NCBI GenBank assembly: GCA_003278855.1
Contig: QCCU01000008.1
Span: forward strand, 19,636 to 83,635
Direction: 5' to 3'
Length of the DNA: 64,000 nt
Source of the DNA: Prochlorococcus sp. AG-347-M23
GTDB taxonomy: Bacteria; Cyanobacteriota; Cyanobacteriia; PCC-6307; Cyanobiaceae
This document shows positions 27,808 through 37,711 of this stretch, piece by piece (the stretch's first letter is position 1; every line of letters starts with the position of its first letter). The notes below the pieces were generated by a model. It ran no database searches. It saw nothing but the letters and a program-made list of their open reading frames with translations, and was not told where the DNA came from. Both the position numbers and the translations under genes were made by a program.

Positions 27808-29166
27808 ATGCCAAACTTTATAAAAGATAATATTCAAAAAACAAGTAATAATTCCTCTCGTAGCATCAAAAAATTATTAAAACAAAGATCTCTAGTCGTT
27901 GCATTTTCTCTCTTATTAACAGGACTAGGGGCTTCAATTACAAGCATATCTTTTAAAACTGGAATCTATTTTATTAATAATTGGAGATTAGCATTATTAG
28001 ACCAATTCCCATCTATTACGGTCTTACCTATTTTTGGAGCTCTAGGAGGAGCTATTGCAGGATATTTGATAAAAAATATAGCACCTGCCGCAAAAGGTTC
28101 AGGTGTGAGTCAAATCATGGGTTTCTTAAGGCATAAAAAAGTTCCAATGAATTTAAAAGTAGGATTAGTAAAGCTCATATCAGGAATTATTGCGATTGGT
28201 AGTGGATTTCCTTTGGGTCCAGAAGGTCCATCAGTTCAAATGGGAGGATCCGTAGCTTGGCAAATGGCCAAGTGGCTCAAAGCTCCTACAGCTTTCAGAA
28301 GAGTAATAGTAGCAGCAGGTGGTGGTGCTGGAATAGCTGCAGTATTTAGCGCTCCATTAGGAGGGTTTATTTATGCAATAGAGGAGTTATTAAACTCTGC
28401 TAGACCAGTAATTTTATTATTAGTAGTAATTACAACTTTTATTGCAGATTCATCTGCTGATATTATTCAAGCCTTGGGTTTAGATCCTAAAGCAGGAGGC
28501 TTTGATTTTAACCTCGGATTTTTGATTCAAAAAGAATATGACCCATCAGTTTTTTTCTTACCTGTAGATTTTATTTACTTAGTTTTACTAGGAATAATTA
28601 TTGGGATATTTGCAGAATTGTACAGCAGATATGTTTTGTTAATGCAAAATCTTGGAAAAAAGTGGTATCAAAATAAATTTGTTTTAAAAATGAGTATCTG
28701 TGGACTTATTTTAGGAAGTATCTACTCTTTTTTACCCAGTACATTTCATAATTTAGATGAATTACAGAAAATAATAGCTGAACAAAATACAAGTATTGGA
28801 ATTGCTTTATTAGCAGTTTTAGTATTATTTATCACTACAGGTTTAGCTGCAGCATCCGGAGCTCCTGGAGGATTATTCTATCCAATGCTTACTTTAGGAG
28901 GATCAATCGGACTAATAATGGGGAGCTGGGTGGAAATTGCTACAGGACATGCACCTAGTACATACATTTTTGCGGGAATGGGCGCTTTCGTAGCAGGATG
29001 TTCGAGAACGCCAATAACAGCAATGTTTTTAGCTTTTGCTTTAACAAAAAATTTATTAATTATGAAACCTGTGTTAATCAGCTGCATTGCCAGTTTCTTG
29101 GTAGCAAGAGCTTTTAATGAAGAATCAATTTATGAAAGACAAATACAAATTGAATTAGAAGACTAA
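27808..29166 (+). CDS. ClC family chloride channel or H+/Cl- exchanger
   Basis: The 452-residue membrane protein carries the ClC filter motifs: KGSGVSQ (GSGxP-like), GSGFPLGPEGPSVQMGG with the gating glutamate in GPEGP, and SGAPGGLFYPML (GxFxP). The sequence FIYAIEELLNSARP has a glutamate where proton-coupled exchangers such as the E. coli protein have their internal proton glutamate, which points to an exchanger rather than a passive channel. The N-terminal cytoplasmic stretch is short and no C-terminal CBS domains are present. The start is the ATG at 27808, 9 nt after acnB; an upstream ATG at 27801 is in a different frame. Anion choice is unknown. Confidence 0.93.
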   Translation: MPNFIKDNIQKTSNNSSRSIKKLLKQRSLVVAFSLLLTGLGASITSISFKTGIYFINNWRLALLDQFPSITVLPIFGALGGAIAGYLIKNIAPAAKGSGVSQIMGFLRHKKVPMNLKVGLVKLISGIIAIGSGFPLGPEGPSVQMGGSVAWQMAKWLKAPTAFRRVIVAAGGGAGIAAVFSAPLGGFIYAIEELLNSARPVILLLVVITTFIADSSADIIQALGLDPKAGGFDFNLGFLIQKEYDPSVFFLPVDFIYLVLLGIIIGIFAELYSRYVLLMQNLGKKWYQNKFVLKMSICGLILGSIYSFLPSTFHNLDELQKIIAEQNTSIGIALLAVLVLFITTGLAAASGAPGGLFYPMLTLGGSIGLIMGSWVEIATGHAPSTYIFAGMGAFVAGCSRTPITAMFLAFALTKNLLIMKPVLISCIASFLVARAFNEESIYERQIQIELED

Positions 29167-29176
29167 TAAACTATCT

Positions 29177-30031
29177 TCAATCAAAAACAGCAGTTTTGCT
29201 GTTATAGACAAATACTTGATGGTTTAGATGTAATCTAACTGCTCTTGCTAAAGCTATTCTTTCAATATCTCTTCCTTTTCTAATCAAATCATCAACTTCA
29301 TCCCTATGACTTACATCAACTGTACATTGCTCTATTATCGGGCCTTCATCAAGATCTTCAGTAACATAGTGAGCTGTGGCACCGATTAATTTAACACCTC
29401 TCTTCCATGCTCTATGATATGGTTGCCCGCCCTTAAATGCAGGTAAGAAAGAATGATGAATATTTATTATTGAAGAAAACTTTTTTAAAAAAGAGTCACT
29501 CAAAATTTGCATATATTTGGCTAATACAACAAGATCAATGTGATATTCTTTAAGTAAATTTAAAAATTGATCTTCAACAATAGTTTTGTCAGTTTTAAAG
29601 GTATCAATATGAACAAATTTTGCATTAAAGTCATTTGCAATATTTTCAAGATGAGAATGATTTGAAATTATTAAAGGAACATTCATTTTGAGTTCTCCAT
29701 TTCTTACTCGCCAAAGTAAATCAATCAAACAATGATTTTGTTTACTCACGAAAATAGCAACATTTGGGATTTCATCAGAATAGTTTACGTTAAATTGTCC
29801 ATTTACTTCATCTGCGATTTTTTCAAATTCTTTATAAATTTCATCCCTATTAAGTGATTCATTGTTACTATTCCATTCAATTCGACTAAGAAACAAACCT
29901 GCATCTTGATCTGTATGATGATCAGAATGTTTTATGTTGCCACCGTAATTTGAAATCCAGCTTGTAAGCAAACTTACGAGGCCAGGACGATCGGGGCAAA
30001 CAATTTTGAATATAATTGAAGGATGTTCCAA
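29177..30031 (-). CDS. purU: Formyltetrahydrofolate deformylase
   Basis: The 284-residue enzyme hydrolyses 10-formyltetrahydrofolate to formate and tetrahydrofolate, balancing one-carbon pools. An N-terminal ACT domain (about residues 5-85, starting FKIVCPDRPGLVSLLTSWI) is followed by a formyltransferase fold with VLAKYMQILSD, INIHHSFLPAFKGGQPYHRAW (catalytic His and neighbouring Asn/His) and GATAHYVTEDLDEGPIIEQ. The ACT domain usually senses glycine or methionine, which relates it to gcvT in this window. The start is a TTG: a stop codon lies in frame just upstream and no ATG is available. Convergent with the ClC gene by a 10-nt gap. Confidence 0.95.
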   Translation of the reverse strand: MEHPSIIFKIVCPDRPGLVSLLTSWISNYGGNIKHSDHHTDQDAGLFLSRIEWNSNNESLNRDEIYKEFEKIADEVNGQFNVNYSDEIPNVAIFVSKQNHCLIDLLWRVRNGELKMNVPLIISNHSHLENIANDFNAKFVHIDTFKTDKTIVEDQFLNLLKEYHIDLVVLAKYMQILSDSFLKKFSSIINIHHSFLPAFKGGQPYHRAWKRGVKLIGATAHYVTEDLDEGPIIEQCTVDVSHRDEVDDLIRKGRDIERIALARAVRLHLNHQVFVYNSKTAVFD

Positions 30032-30078
30032 AAATCTTTAACTATTAAGTCAAGTATGAAAGTATATCTAATATATCA

Positions 30079-31161
30079 ATGAAAAGCTTAAAAGAAAATT
30101 TTCAAAAAGCAAATATAGTTATTATTGGATCAGGGATTATTGGAAAATTTAACGCCTTAGAATTATCAGAATTAGGTTTCCAGGTAACGATAATAGATCC
30201 AATTCAACTCCAAAATAGTAGCAATGCAGCTTTAGGCTTGCTAATGGGTAATATGTATCAAAAAAGAAGGGGTAGAAGCTGGGATCTCAGGAAACAAAGC
30301 ATTGAATTATGGCCACAATGGATTACGTTCCTACAAAAATTTAATTATGAATTAAATATCGAAAAACCATTAATACAACTAACCACTAATGAAGAAAAGT
30401 TTAAAAAATTAGAGAAATTTGTTTATGAAAATAATGATCCAACGTTACTAATTTTAGAAAGAGACTCAATATTAATCAAGAATATAAATAAAGCCTTCCA
30501 AACAAAAAATATAAAAGGAATGATCTCCCTCAAAGATGGAAGAATAAACGCTTTATCGTTACTTCAAACATTAGATAAATATCTAAAACATAAAAAAGTA
30601 AATTTTTTAAAAGGAGAAATAATAAAAATAAGAAAATCAAACAATCAATGGATTTCTACAACAAGAAAAAATGAAAATATCAAATCTGAAATGGTTATTT
30701 TGTGTAATTCACTTAAGGCGATTGATTTAATTGATAGCCGATCTCACAACATCAAATTAAAGCCTGTCTTAGGTCAAGCTATGGAAATTGAGATTAATGA
30801 TGCAGAAGTTGATTTGTTATCGCTGCCAAAACAATTTAATATAAATGGTAAAAATATAATTCCAAAATCAAAAAATAAACTAATTATTGGATCAACTGAC
30901 GAATATAGTACTAAGCCAGAAAAAAATACATTCGCAAAACTCACAAATTTTCTCGATAAGAAACCAAATTGGCTGGAGAAAGGGAAAATTACTAAAAAGT
31001 GGTACGGAATTAGATCAAGACCAGATGGTGAGGCTTCACCAATGATGAAAAATCTTGAAGATGGACTAATTATATGTACAGGTTTTTATAAAAATGGGAT
31101 TTTACTGGCTCCCGCTTGTTCTAAATGGGTTGCTAATGAAATTAAAAATTACCTTTACTAA
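30079..31161 (+). CDS. FAD-dependent amino acid oxidase family protein (DAO/ThiO-like)
   Basis: The 360-residue protein has the dinucleotide-binding motif [17 protein letters not shown] near the N-terminus and the DAO-family C-terminal region [17 protein letters not shown] with [17 protein letters not shown], where the arginine is expected to bind a substrate carboxylate. This resembles glycine oxidase ThiO, which supplies dehydroglycine for thiamine, but the similarity is not enough to exclude other amine or D-amino acid oxidases. It is convergent with dnaK, overlapping by 4 nt. Length is normal for the family. No membrane segment or signal peptide is seen. Confidence 0.8.
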   Translation: MKSLKENFQKANIVIIGSGIIGKFNALELSELGFQVTIIDPIQLQNSSNAALGLLMGNMYQKRRGRSWDLRKQSIELWPQWITFLQKFNYELNIEKPLIQLTTNEEKFKKLEKFVYENNDPTLLILERDSILIKNINKAFQTKNIKGMISLKDGRINALSLLQTLDKYLKHKKVNFLKGEIIKIRKSNNQWISTTRKNENIKSEMVILCNSLKAIDLIDSRSHNIKLKPVLGQAMEIEINDAEVDLLSLPKQFNINGKNIIPKSKNKLIIGSTDEYSTKPEKNTFAKLTNFLDKKPNWLEKGKITKKWYGIRSRPDGEASPMMKNLEDGLIICTGFYKNGILLAPACSKWVANEIKNYLY

Positions 31162-33065
31162 TCTTTTGTTTCAGTGAAGTCTGCATCAATTACATCATCT
31201 CCACCTTTTTCATTTGAATCGCTCTGATCAGGACCGCCTGCTGCGCCAGGTGTTGGCGGCTGATTGCCTGGTTGCTGATAAACAGATGAACCAACTGCAT
31301 AAAGTTCTTGCTGGAGTTCTTCAAGAAGTTTTTTCATTGATTCATAATCTTCTTTTGAAGTTGCCTCTTTTAAAGCATTACTTTTTTCTTCAACTTTAGA
31401 CTTTGCTGCAGCATCAATTTTGTCTCCTAACTCACCAAGTTGCTTTTCTGTCTGGTAGACAAGTGTTTCAGCTTGATTTTTTAAATCAATTTTTTCTCTT
31501 TTTTCTTTATCTGCAGATGCATTTGATTCAGCATCTTTTACCATTTTTTCTACTTCATTATCAGATAGAGTAGAGGCACCAGTGATAGAAATACTTTGTT
31601 CTTTTCCGCTTCCTTTATCTTTTGCAGTAACACTAAGAATTCCATTTGCATCAATATCGAATGTAACTTCAATTTGCGGCACGCCTCTTGGTGCTGAAGG
31701 TATACCATCCAATCTGAAAGTTCCTAAGCTTTTGTTATCAGAAGCCATTTCTCTTTCACCCTGTAAAACGTGAATTTCAACATTTGTTTGACCATCAACG
31801 GCAGTTGAATATGTTTCAGATTTCTTAGTAGGTACTGTAGTATTTCGATTTATCATTTTTGTCATTACTCCCCCTAAAGTCTCTACACCTAAAGAAAGTG
31901 GTGTTACGTCAAGCAACAATATATCTTTAACCTCTCCTGCCAAAACTCCACCTTGAATTGCAGCTCCAACAGCTACTACCTCATCTGGATTAACAGTTTG
32001 ATTTGGTTCCTTACCAATTATTTTTTTAACTAGATCTAAGACAGCAGGTATTCTAGATGAGCCTCCCACCATAACAACTTCATCAATTTCACTAGTAGAA
32101 ATTTTTGCATCACTTATAGCTCTCTCAACTGGTGTCTTACATCTATCAATTAAAGATGCTGCTAATTCCTCAAACTTTGCTCTAGTAAGGTTCAAATCTA
32201 AATGTTTTGGGCCTTCTGGGGTGGCTGTAATAAAGGGTAAATTTATTTCACTTTGCGTAGCATTTGAGAGCTCTATTTTTGCTTTTTCTGCAGCTTCAGT
32301 CAATCTTTGTAAAGCTTGCTTATCTTGTCTGAGATCAATTCCCTCATTGGATTTAAAAGTATTAGCTAAGTGATCTACGATGCATCTATCAAAATCATCA
32401 CCACCTAAATGTGTATCTCCAGATGTAGATAAAACTTCAGTAACTCCATCACCTGCTTCAATAACTGACACATCAAATGTTCCTCCACCTAGATCAAAAA
32501 CAAGAATTTTTTCATTTTCTTTATCCAAACCGTATGCTAACGCCGCAGCAGTTGGCTCATTAACAATTCTGAGAACTTCTAAACCTGCAATCTTTCCAGC
32601 ATCTTTCGTAGCCTGTCTTTGTGAATCATTAAAATAAGCTGGAACTGTAATTACAGCCTGTGTAACTTTGTCACCAAGATATTTACCTGCGTCATCTGCT
32701 AACTTTCTTAAAACTTGAGAACTCACCTCTTCAGGAGAAAACTGTTTATCCAGAATAGGGCATTTTAATTTGACACTAGAACCAGATTTTTCAACAGAAT
32801 AACTAACTTCTTTAGATTCTTCATTAACTTCATCAACTCTTCTGCCGACAAAACGTTTTGCTGAATAAAAAGTATTTTCAGGGTTCATTACAGCTTGTCT
32901 TTTTGCTATTTGTCCAACAAGCTGATCTTGATTTTTTGTATATGCAACAACTGATGGAGTAGTTCTGAAACCCTCAGCATTTGCTATTACAGTAGGCTTA
33001 CCACCTTCCATTACAGCGACACAACTATTAGTTGTTCCTAAATCAATTCCAACTACCTTACCCAT
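31158..33065 (-). CDS. dnaK: Molecular chaperone DnaK (Hsp70)
   Basis: The 635-residue Hsp70 binds exposed hydrophobic segments of proteins in an ATP-driven cycle with DnaJ and GrpE. The ATPase domain starts [21 protein letters not shown], contains [16 protein letters not shown] and [12 protein letters not shown], and the linker [11 protein letters not shown] leads to the substrate domain. The C-terminal tail ends [12 protein letters not shown] after a Gly/Pro/Gln-rich stretch. I chose the ATG at 33065; an upstream in-frame start near 33128 would add about 21 non-family residues. Cyanobacteria have several dnaK copies, and this one looks like the general housekeeping type. It is divergent from aroE. 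Confidence 0.97.
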   Translation of the reverse strand: MGKVVGIDLGTTNSCVAVMEGGKPTVIANAEGFRTTPSVVAYTKNQDQLVGQIAKRQAVMNPENTFYSAKRFVGRRVDEVNEESKEVSYSVEKSGSSVKLKCPILDKQFSPEEVSSQVLRKLADDAGKYLGDKVTQAVITVPAYFNDSQRQATKDAGKIAGLEVLRIVNEPTAAALAYGLDKENEKILVFDLGGGTFDVSVIEAGDGVTEVLSTSGDTHLGGDDFDRCIVDHLANTFKSNEGIDLRQDKQALQRLTEAAEKAKIELSNATQSEINLPFITATPEGPKHLDLNLTRAKFEELAASLIDRCKTPVERAISDAKISTSEIDEVVMVGGSSRIPAVLDLVKKIIGKEPNQTVNPDEVVAVGAAIQGGVLAGEVKDILLLDVTPLSLGVETLGGVMTKMINRNTTVPTKKSETYSTAVDGQTNVEIHVLQGEREMASDNKSLGTFRLDGIPSAPRGVPQIEVTFDIDANGILSVTAKDKGSGKEQSISITGASTLSDNEVEKMVKDAESNASADKEKREKIDLKNQAETLVYQTEKQLGELGDKIDAAAKSKVEEKSNALKEATSKEDYESMKKLLEELQQELYAVGSSVYQQPGNQPPTPGAAGGPDQSDSNEKGGDDVIDADFTETKD

Positions 33066-33182
33066 GGGTAAACTCTTTATATTTGTTATTCTCCATAATC
33101 GGTCATTGACGTCATTATTGTTACTCAAAGACGGGGTGTGGTTCCCGAACAGACCATTGCATTTAAGGTTAAAATTCTAAAT

Positions 33183-34043
33183 ATGATTTCAAGTAAGACA
33201 TCTTTCATCGCATTAATTGGCAATCCAGTAAGCCATTCTTTGTCTCCAATTATGCAAAATGCTGCCCTTCAATATTTAGGCTTAGATTTAATTTATGTTG
33301 CAGTACCCTGTAAAGATGAAGATCTAGAATTAGTTCTAAATTGTTTTAAAAAGATTAATTGCAAAGGTTTAAACATTACGATTCCACACAAAGAAAAAGT
33401 ATTTAACCTCTGTAGTGAAATCTCCCCTATTGCTAACAAACTTAAAGCAATTAATACCCTGAAATTAAATTCTGAAAAAAAATGGAGCGCAACTAATACC
33501 GATGTAGAAGGATTTATTTATCCATTAAAAAATTTTAATTTAAGGAAAAAAAAGTCAATAGTTCTTGGCTCAGGGGGTGCAGCAAGGTCTGTTATTCAGG
33601 GTTTAATAAATTTAAATCTTTCAACAATTTCAGTAATTTCACGTAACAAATCATCACTAGATGAATTAATAAAAAACTTTGATAATCAAATTCAAATAAA
33701 GGGTTTATTGAATAGTGATGATGAAGCCCAAATTTTAATTCGGGAAGCTGATTTGATTGTAAATACAACACCAGCAGGGATGAAAACAACTAAATATGAA
33801 AATAATGTAATGCCATATGGCCAAGCATTTTGGAGATCTCTTAACTCGCAAACAATTGTTTACGATTTAATATACAATCCTGCCCCAACTACTTTATTAA
33901 AATTTAGCGCCAAAAAAGGATGCATGACTATAGATGGGTTGGAAATGCTTGTTGCCCAAGGAATAAAATCATTATCGTTTTGGACAGATGGTTTAGAAGT
34001 ACCTTTTCATATAATGAATGACGCACTAAAAAAATATCTTTAA
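33183..34043 (+). CDS. aroE: Shikimate dehydrogenase
   Basis: The 286-residue enzyme reduces 3-dehydroshikimate to shikimate with NADPH. Seen: FIALIGNPVSHSLSPIMQNAAL (shikimate-binding serines), GLNITIPHKEKV with the catalytic lysine, the nucleotide-binding VLGSGGAARSVI and VISRNKSSLDEL, and a C-terminal GLEMLVAQGIKSLSFWTD. I chose ATG 33183 as the start since upstream in-frame residues have no family similarity. It lies divergent to dnaK with about 117 nt between. Together with DAHP synthase at 24060 it places two shikimate steps in the window. The length is normal. Confidence 0.96.
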   Translation: MISSKTSFIALIGNPVSHSLSPIMQNAALQYLGLDLIYVAVPCKDEDLELVLNCFKKINCKGLNITIPHKEKVFNLCSEISPIANKLKAINTLKLNSEKKWSATNTDVEGFIYPLKNFNLRKKKSIVLGSGGAARSVIQGLINLNLSTISVISRNKSSLDELIKNFDNQIQIKGLLNSDDEAQILIREADLIVNTTPAGMKTTKYENNVMPYGQAFWRSLNSQTIVYDLIYNPAPTTLLKFSAKKGCMTIDGLEMLVAQGIKSLSFWTDGLEVPFHIMNDALKKYL

Positions 34044-34146
34044 AAAATGATCTTATTTGTCAAGAAATTGCCTATCGTAATGTATCGTTAGTAATGAACA
34101 GACGCTCATCACATCAATTTATGAGCCAAAGACCTTGTCTGAAATT

Positions 34147-34608
34147 ATGAACGATCAACAATCTTATTACGAAACCATGTATATCCTCCGCCCAGACATT
34201 GCGGAAGATGAAGTAACTAATCACATTGATAAATACAACAAGCTTTTAGAAGAATTTGGCGGTACTATTCTTGATAGTCAAATGAGAGGTAAGAGAAGAT
34301 TAGCTTATCAAATAGCAAAACATAGAGAAGGTATTTACGTGCAACTAAGTCATCAAGGAGATGGGCAACATATTTTCAAAATTGAAAAGGCAATGAGACT
34401 AAGTGAAGATGTTATTAGATACATGACTGTTAAACAAGAAGGTCCTTTACCAACCCCAAGACCTTCGAACAAGAATACATCTCAATCAGAGAATAAAGAT
34501 AATCCAGATGCGAAAGTTGAATCTAAAGAAAAACAACCAGTAGCAAGCGCAGATACTTCAACCTCGAGCAAAGATGATGCTAAAACTAAAGAAAATGCAG
34601 AGTCTTAA
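34147..34608 (+). CDS. rpsF: Ribosomal protein bS6 with long acidic/polar C-terminal tail
   Basis: The first 100 or so residues are bS6: [17 protein letters not shown] near the start, [27 protein letters not shown], and [14 protein letters not shown]. bS6 pairs with bS18 in the platform of the small subunit. The remaining 50 residues are a low-complexity tail rich in S, K, D, E, N and T ([21 protein letters not shown] and beyond), making the protein about 153 residues, longer than the usual 95-135. I chose the ATG at 34147; a TTG at 34135 is in frame and possible. It is convergent with argG with a 3-nt gap. The tail is probably disordered. Confidence 0.95.
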   Translation: MNDQQSYYETMYILRPDIAEDEVTNHIDKYNKLLEEFGGTILDSQMRGKRRLAYQIAKHREGIYVQLSHQGDGQHIFKIEKAMRLSEDVIRYMTVKQEGPLPTPRPSNKNTSQSENKDNPDAKVESKEKQPVASADTSTSSKDDAKTKENAES

Positions 34609-34611
34609 ATG

Positions 34612-35826
34612 TTAATCTTTTGTTTTTGAATTTAACTCAGCCCATATTTTATTAGACATACCCCACATATAAATAAAGCCCTCGGCTAAAGAATGATTAA
34701 AGTCATCATCTTTGCTATAAGTTGCTAAATCTTCCCTGTAAAGTGAATTATTTAACGACATTCTCCCAATGACTATTGCGTTCCCCTTATAAAGTCTAAT
34801 CTTTACTCTTCCATTAACTGAAGTTTGGGTCGATGATATAAATGCATCTAAACTTTCTTTAAGAGGTCCAAACCAAAAACCTTGATAAACTAATTGACCC
34901 CATTTTTTTTCTACTATTCCTTTAAAGTCGATTACCTCAGGGTTTAATGTTATACTCTCTAACTCTTTGTGAGCTTTAATTAAAAGTAAAAGGCCAGGTG
35001 TTTCGTAAATCTCTCTACTTTTAATTCCTACTACTCGATCCTCCATCATATCTATTCTTCCAAAACCATGGGTACCTGCAAGATCATTAGCTTTTTGGAT
35101 GATCTCTACTGGAGTTAAAAATTCTTCGTTAATTGCAACTGGAAAACCATTTTTGAAAATAATTTCTATATCTTGATGGGAATCAGGTGAATTATCAACT
35201 GATGATGTCATCGAATATATATCCTCAGGTGGTTCTTGCATTGGGTCTTCTAATATACCTGCTTCGATACTCCTACCAAGTAAGTTAACATCTATTGAAT
35301 ATGGTGATTTTTTTGATACTGGTGCGGGTATACCAAATTTTTCTCCATAAACTATTGCCTCTTCTCTACTCATATTCCACTCCCTCGCAGGAGTAATTAT
35401 TTTTAAATCAGGACCTAAAGCGTTAATTGCTAAATCGAACCGAACTTGATCATTCCCTTTACCAGTGCATCCATGAGCTACCGCATCGGCATTAAGCTCT
35501 CTAGCAATATTCACGAGATTTTCAGCAATTAAAGGCCTAGCAAGAGCAGTAGATAAAGGATATTTATCTAAATATAATGCGTTTGCTCTAATGGCTGGAA
35601 AAGCGTATCTCTCAACAAAACTATTAACTAAATTGCCAACGATTGATTTAGATGCACCAGAATTTAAAGCTTTTTGCCTAATAAGTTCTAAATCCTCGCC
35701 TTGTCCAAGATCTGCTACAAAAGTAACCACTTCTGAAATTCCATATTCATTCTTTAAATATGGAATACAAACGCTCGTATCTACGCCACCAGAATAAGCT
35801 AGTACAACTTTTTTTGCATGCTGCAT
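34612..35826 (-). CDS. argG: Argininosuccinate synthase
   Basis: The 404-residue enzyme joins citrulline and aspartate with ATP, the penultimate step of arginine synthesis. The N-terminal PP-loop is [17 protein letters not shown], followed by [14 protein letters not shown] and the substrate-binding [22 protein letters not shown]. Length is normal. The last step, argH, is encoded at 62243, so the two genes lie apart on either side of the origin rather than in an operon. Convergent with rpsF, with a 3-nt gap, and followed upstream by a small membrane protein gene. Confidence 0.98.
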   Translation of the reverse strand: MQHAKKVVLAYSGGVDTSVCIPYLKNEYGISEVVTFVADLGQGEDLELIRQKALNSGASKSIVGNLVNSFVERYAFPAIRANALYLDKYPLSTALARPLIAENLVNIARELNADAVAHGCTGKGNDQVRFDLAINALGPDLKIITPAREWNMSREEAIVYGEKFGIPAPVSKKSPYSIDVNLLGRSIEAGILEDPMQEPPEDIYSMTSSVDNSPDSHQDIEIIFKNGFPVAINEEFLTPVEIIQKANDLAGTHGFGRIDMMEDRVVGIKSREIYETPGLLLLIKAHKELESITLNPEVIDFKGIVEKKWGQLVYQGFWFGPLKESLDAFISSTQTSVNGRVKIRLYKGNAIVIGRMSLNNSLYREDLATYSKDDDFNHSLAEGFIYMWGMSNKIWAELNSKTKD

Positions 35827-35863
35827 CTAAATTTGCTCCATAAATTTAAAATTTTTTACGTGA

Positions 35864-36079
35864 TTAAGAATTTGAATACTTATTAAAGATTAAACCTATT
35901 GTAACTAAAAGAGCTGGACCAAAAACTAGTAATAAGAGAAGAAAGTTATTAATTATTAAAACATTAGGATTCAAATATCCAAAAAGTTTTAATAATCCAG
36001 ACAGCAACAATGAAATTAGCCAGATAGAAAAGTATTTTAAATTTTCTTTATCAAACAAAGTTTTTAAAGTGTGCATCAT
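35864..36079 (-). CDS. Small predicted membrane protein (71 residues)
   Basis: A 71-residue protein with two hydrophobic segments (about residues 15-34 and 43-64) separated by LNPNVLIINN. The N-terminus begins MMHTLKTLFDKENLKYFS and the second segment is very leucine-rich, LLLLLVFGPALLVTIGLIF. The sequence is well formed with a plausible positive-inside orientation. It lies between argG (37 nt away, same strand) and a divergent DUF3134 gene whose chosen start is 34 nt away. I do not recognise a family or function. Short membrane proteins like this are common in marine picocyanobacteria. Confidence 0.65.
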   Translation of the reverse strand: MMHTLKTLFDKENLKYFSIWLISLLLSGLLKLFGYLNPNVLIINNFLLLLLVFGPALLVTIGLIFNKYSNS

Positions 36080-36113
36080 TATGTATTATTTTATATATAG
36101 AACAAAACCTTTA

Positions 36114-36395
36114 ATGGATTCAAATAAATTAAAACTTAGATTGGACGAAATTTCTGAAATCAATCCTGCTTTAAGTTGCTACCACAGAGATGATCCAGCT
36201 CCTGTTTTACCACTAAGAGAGGAACCTGATCTGCTATCTTGGCTGGAAAATACAGGTAGACTTATTTCAGAAAAAGATGGAGATTCACAAGAGATTAGTA
36301 CAATAGAAGAAGAAGAACTTTCTGCACTTATGGGAGAAAAAGAAGATTATAAAACTGAAGAAGATCCTTCATTAGAAGATGATTGGGAAGATTAA
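36114..36395 (+). CDS. DUF3134 family protein
   Basis: The 93-residue protein contains NPALSCYHRDDPAPVLPLREEPDLLSWLENTGRLI, the core of the cyanobacteria-specific DUF3134 family, followed by a strongly acidic tail (EEEELSALMGEKEDYKTEED then LEDDWED). I chose the ATG at 36114 (MDSNKLKLRLDEI). Upstream in-frame ATG codons at 36069 and 36081 would overlap the divergent small membrane protein gene. The last 17 nt overlap the start of mraY, so the two are coupled. The function of DUF3134 is unknown. Acidic C-terminus suggests a soluble regulator or adaptor, which is inference only. Confidence 0.85.
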   Translation: MDSNKLKLRLDEISEINPALSCYHRDDPAPVLPLREEPDLLSWLENTGRLISEKDGDSQEISTIEEEELSALMGEKEDYKTEEDPSLEDDWED

Positions 36396-37455
36396 AAAGT
36401 TTAACTTTGAATCTTTATTTATATTAAATACTTTTGCTTTAATAGTTACCTCCTGTTTTTTTAAAAATTTTATTTTTACAGGAGTTTACATATTATTCTT
36501 CTTTATTTCTATTTTTACAACGAAAAATGGTCTAAAGATTATCAAAAAATTTAATTTACTTCAAAATATTAGGAATGAAGGCCCAGCTAATCACTTTAAA
36601 AAAAGTGATACTCCAACAATGGGTGGGATTTTTATGATAATCCCTTTTTTAATTTTGCTTTTGATAATAACTATCAATTTAGGTTCTCTAAAATTATTTA
36701 TTTTATTACTTAATATTTTTGGTTTCTTTATTACAGGATTTTTAGATGATTATTTAAGCATTGCAAAAAAAGAGAACACAGGTTTAAAAACAAAACAGAA
36801 ATTCATTTTACAAAGTATCATCTCAATAATTTTTATATTGTTAGCCTATGAAAAAAATTTAATCAGTCCATTAATAACAGTTTCTGACTCCTGGGGAATA
36901 AATATGAATATTTTCATATTGCCAGTTTCTTTTTTTGTACTTGTAGGCATGAGTAATTCAGTAAATTTGACTGATGGACTAGATGGATTAGCAGCTGGAT
37001 GCAGTGGGATTGTCTTTTATGGATTGGGAACAGAAATATTACTGAAAGAACAGCAAGAACTATTTGTTTTTAGCATCTTATGTTTTTCTATGTCCGGCAT
37101 ATGCTTAGGATTCCTCAAGTTTAATAGTTATCCTGCAAAAATATTTATGGGTGACACAGGATCTCTAAGTATTGGAGCAATTCTGGGTTCTATAGCCTTA
37201 TTAACCAATAGCGTTTTTACCTTATCTATTTTCTCAGGAGTATTTATAATTGAATCGTTATCAGTAATGATTCAAGTAGGATTTTTTAAAATTACAAAAA
37301 AATTATTTTATAGAGGTAAACGCATATTTTTAATGGCTCCACTACACCACCACTTTGAACTTAAGGGAATAAAGGAAGAAAAAATAGTTGAAAATTTTTG
37401 GAAAATCAACATTTTACTTGTAATTTTAGGTATAGTTTTAAAAATCAATCTCTGA
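36379..37455 (+). CDS. mraY: Phospho-N-acetylmuramoyl-pentapeptide transferase
   Basis: The 358-residue integral membrane enzyme forms lipid I from UDP-MurNAc-pentapeptide and undecaprenyl phosphate. There are about ten hydrophobic segments. The conserved cytoplasmic motifs are DTPTMGGIFMI, GFLDDYLSIAKKENTGLKTKQKF (DD catalytic pair), NLTDGLDGLAAG, FMGDTGSLSIG and MAPLHHHFELKG. The start at 36379 overlaps the DUF3134 gene by 17 nt. Length is normal. The other cell-wall genes are not in this window, so mraY is outside the usual dcw cluster, as in other cyanobacteria. Confidence 0.97.
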   Translation: MIGKIKKFNFESLFILNTFALIVTSCFFKNFIFTGVYILFFFISIFTTKNGLKIIKKFNLLQNIRNEGPANHFKKSDTPTMGGIFMIIPFLILLLIITINLGSLKLFILLLNIFGFFITGFLDDYLSIAKKENTGLKTKQKFILQSIISIIFILLAYEKNLISPLITVSDSWGINMNIFILPVSFFVLVGMSNSVNLTDGLDGLAAGCSGIVFYGLGTEILLKEQQELFVFSILCFSMSGICLGFLKFNSYPAKIFMGDTGSLSIGAILGSIALLTNSVFTLSIFSGVFIIESLSVMIQVGFFKITKKLFYRGKRIFLMAPLHHHFELKGIKEEKIVENFWKINILLVILGIVLKINL

Positions 37456-37465
37456 AAAATTTGTT

Positions 37466-37711
37466 ATGAATTTTTTTACATGGAAAGATAATGGATTAAC
37501 AAGTGACTGCTCAAGTCTTGATGCAATGGCATCAAGATTCGAAGAAACTGCTAACTTAATGAAAAAACTATCTAAGAAGGGCTTTAAACTAAAGAAAACT
37601 CAAAATAATCAGCTCATTCTTCACCCTGATCCTGAGGTTTTTGATCAATGGGGTTTTATAAGTGAGGAAGTCCCTTTTAAACAACTTTGTTTAATGTCAG
37701 ATGAAGAATAA
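37466..37711 (+). CDS. Small unrecognised protein (81 residues)
   Basis: An 81-residue soluble protein beginning MNFFTWKDNGLTSDCSSLDA, with a helical-looking stretch MASRFEETANLMKKLSKKGFKL and a C-terminal HPDPEVFDQWGFISEEVPFKQL. There is no signal peptide or membrane segment. It starts 10 nt after mraY on the same strand. Its last 67 nt overlap the 3' end of the convergent sucrose-phosphate synthase gene, more than any other overlap in the window. The sequence looks like a cyanobacterial conserved hypothetical protein; I do not know a function. The clean reading frame and normal codon use support it as real. Confidence 0.75.
   Translation: MNFFTWKDNGLTSDCSSLDAMASRFEETANLMKKLSKKGFKLKKTQNNQLILHPDPEVFDQWGFISEEVPFKQLCLMSDEE

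Noticed and set aside
33066..33128. N-terminal extension of dnaK
   Set aside because: Hsp70 proteins begin at the GKVVGIDLG segment; the extra 21 residues have no family match.
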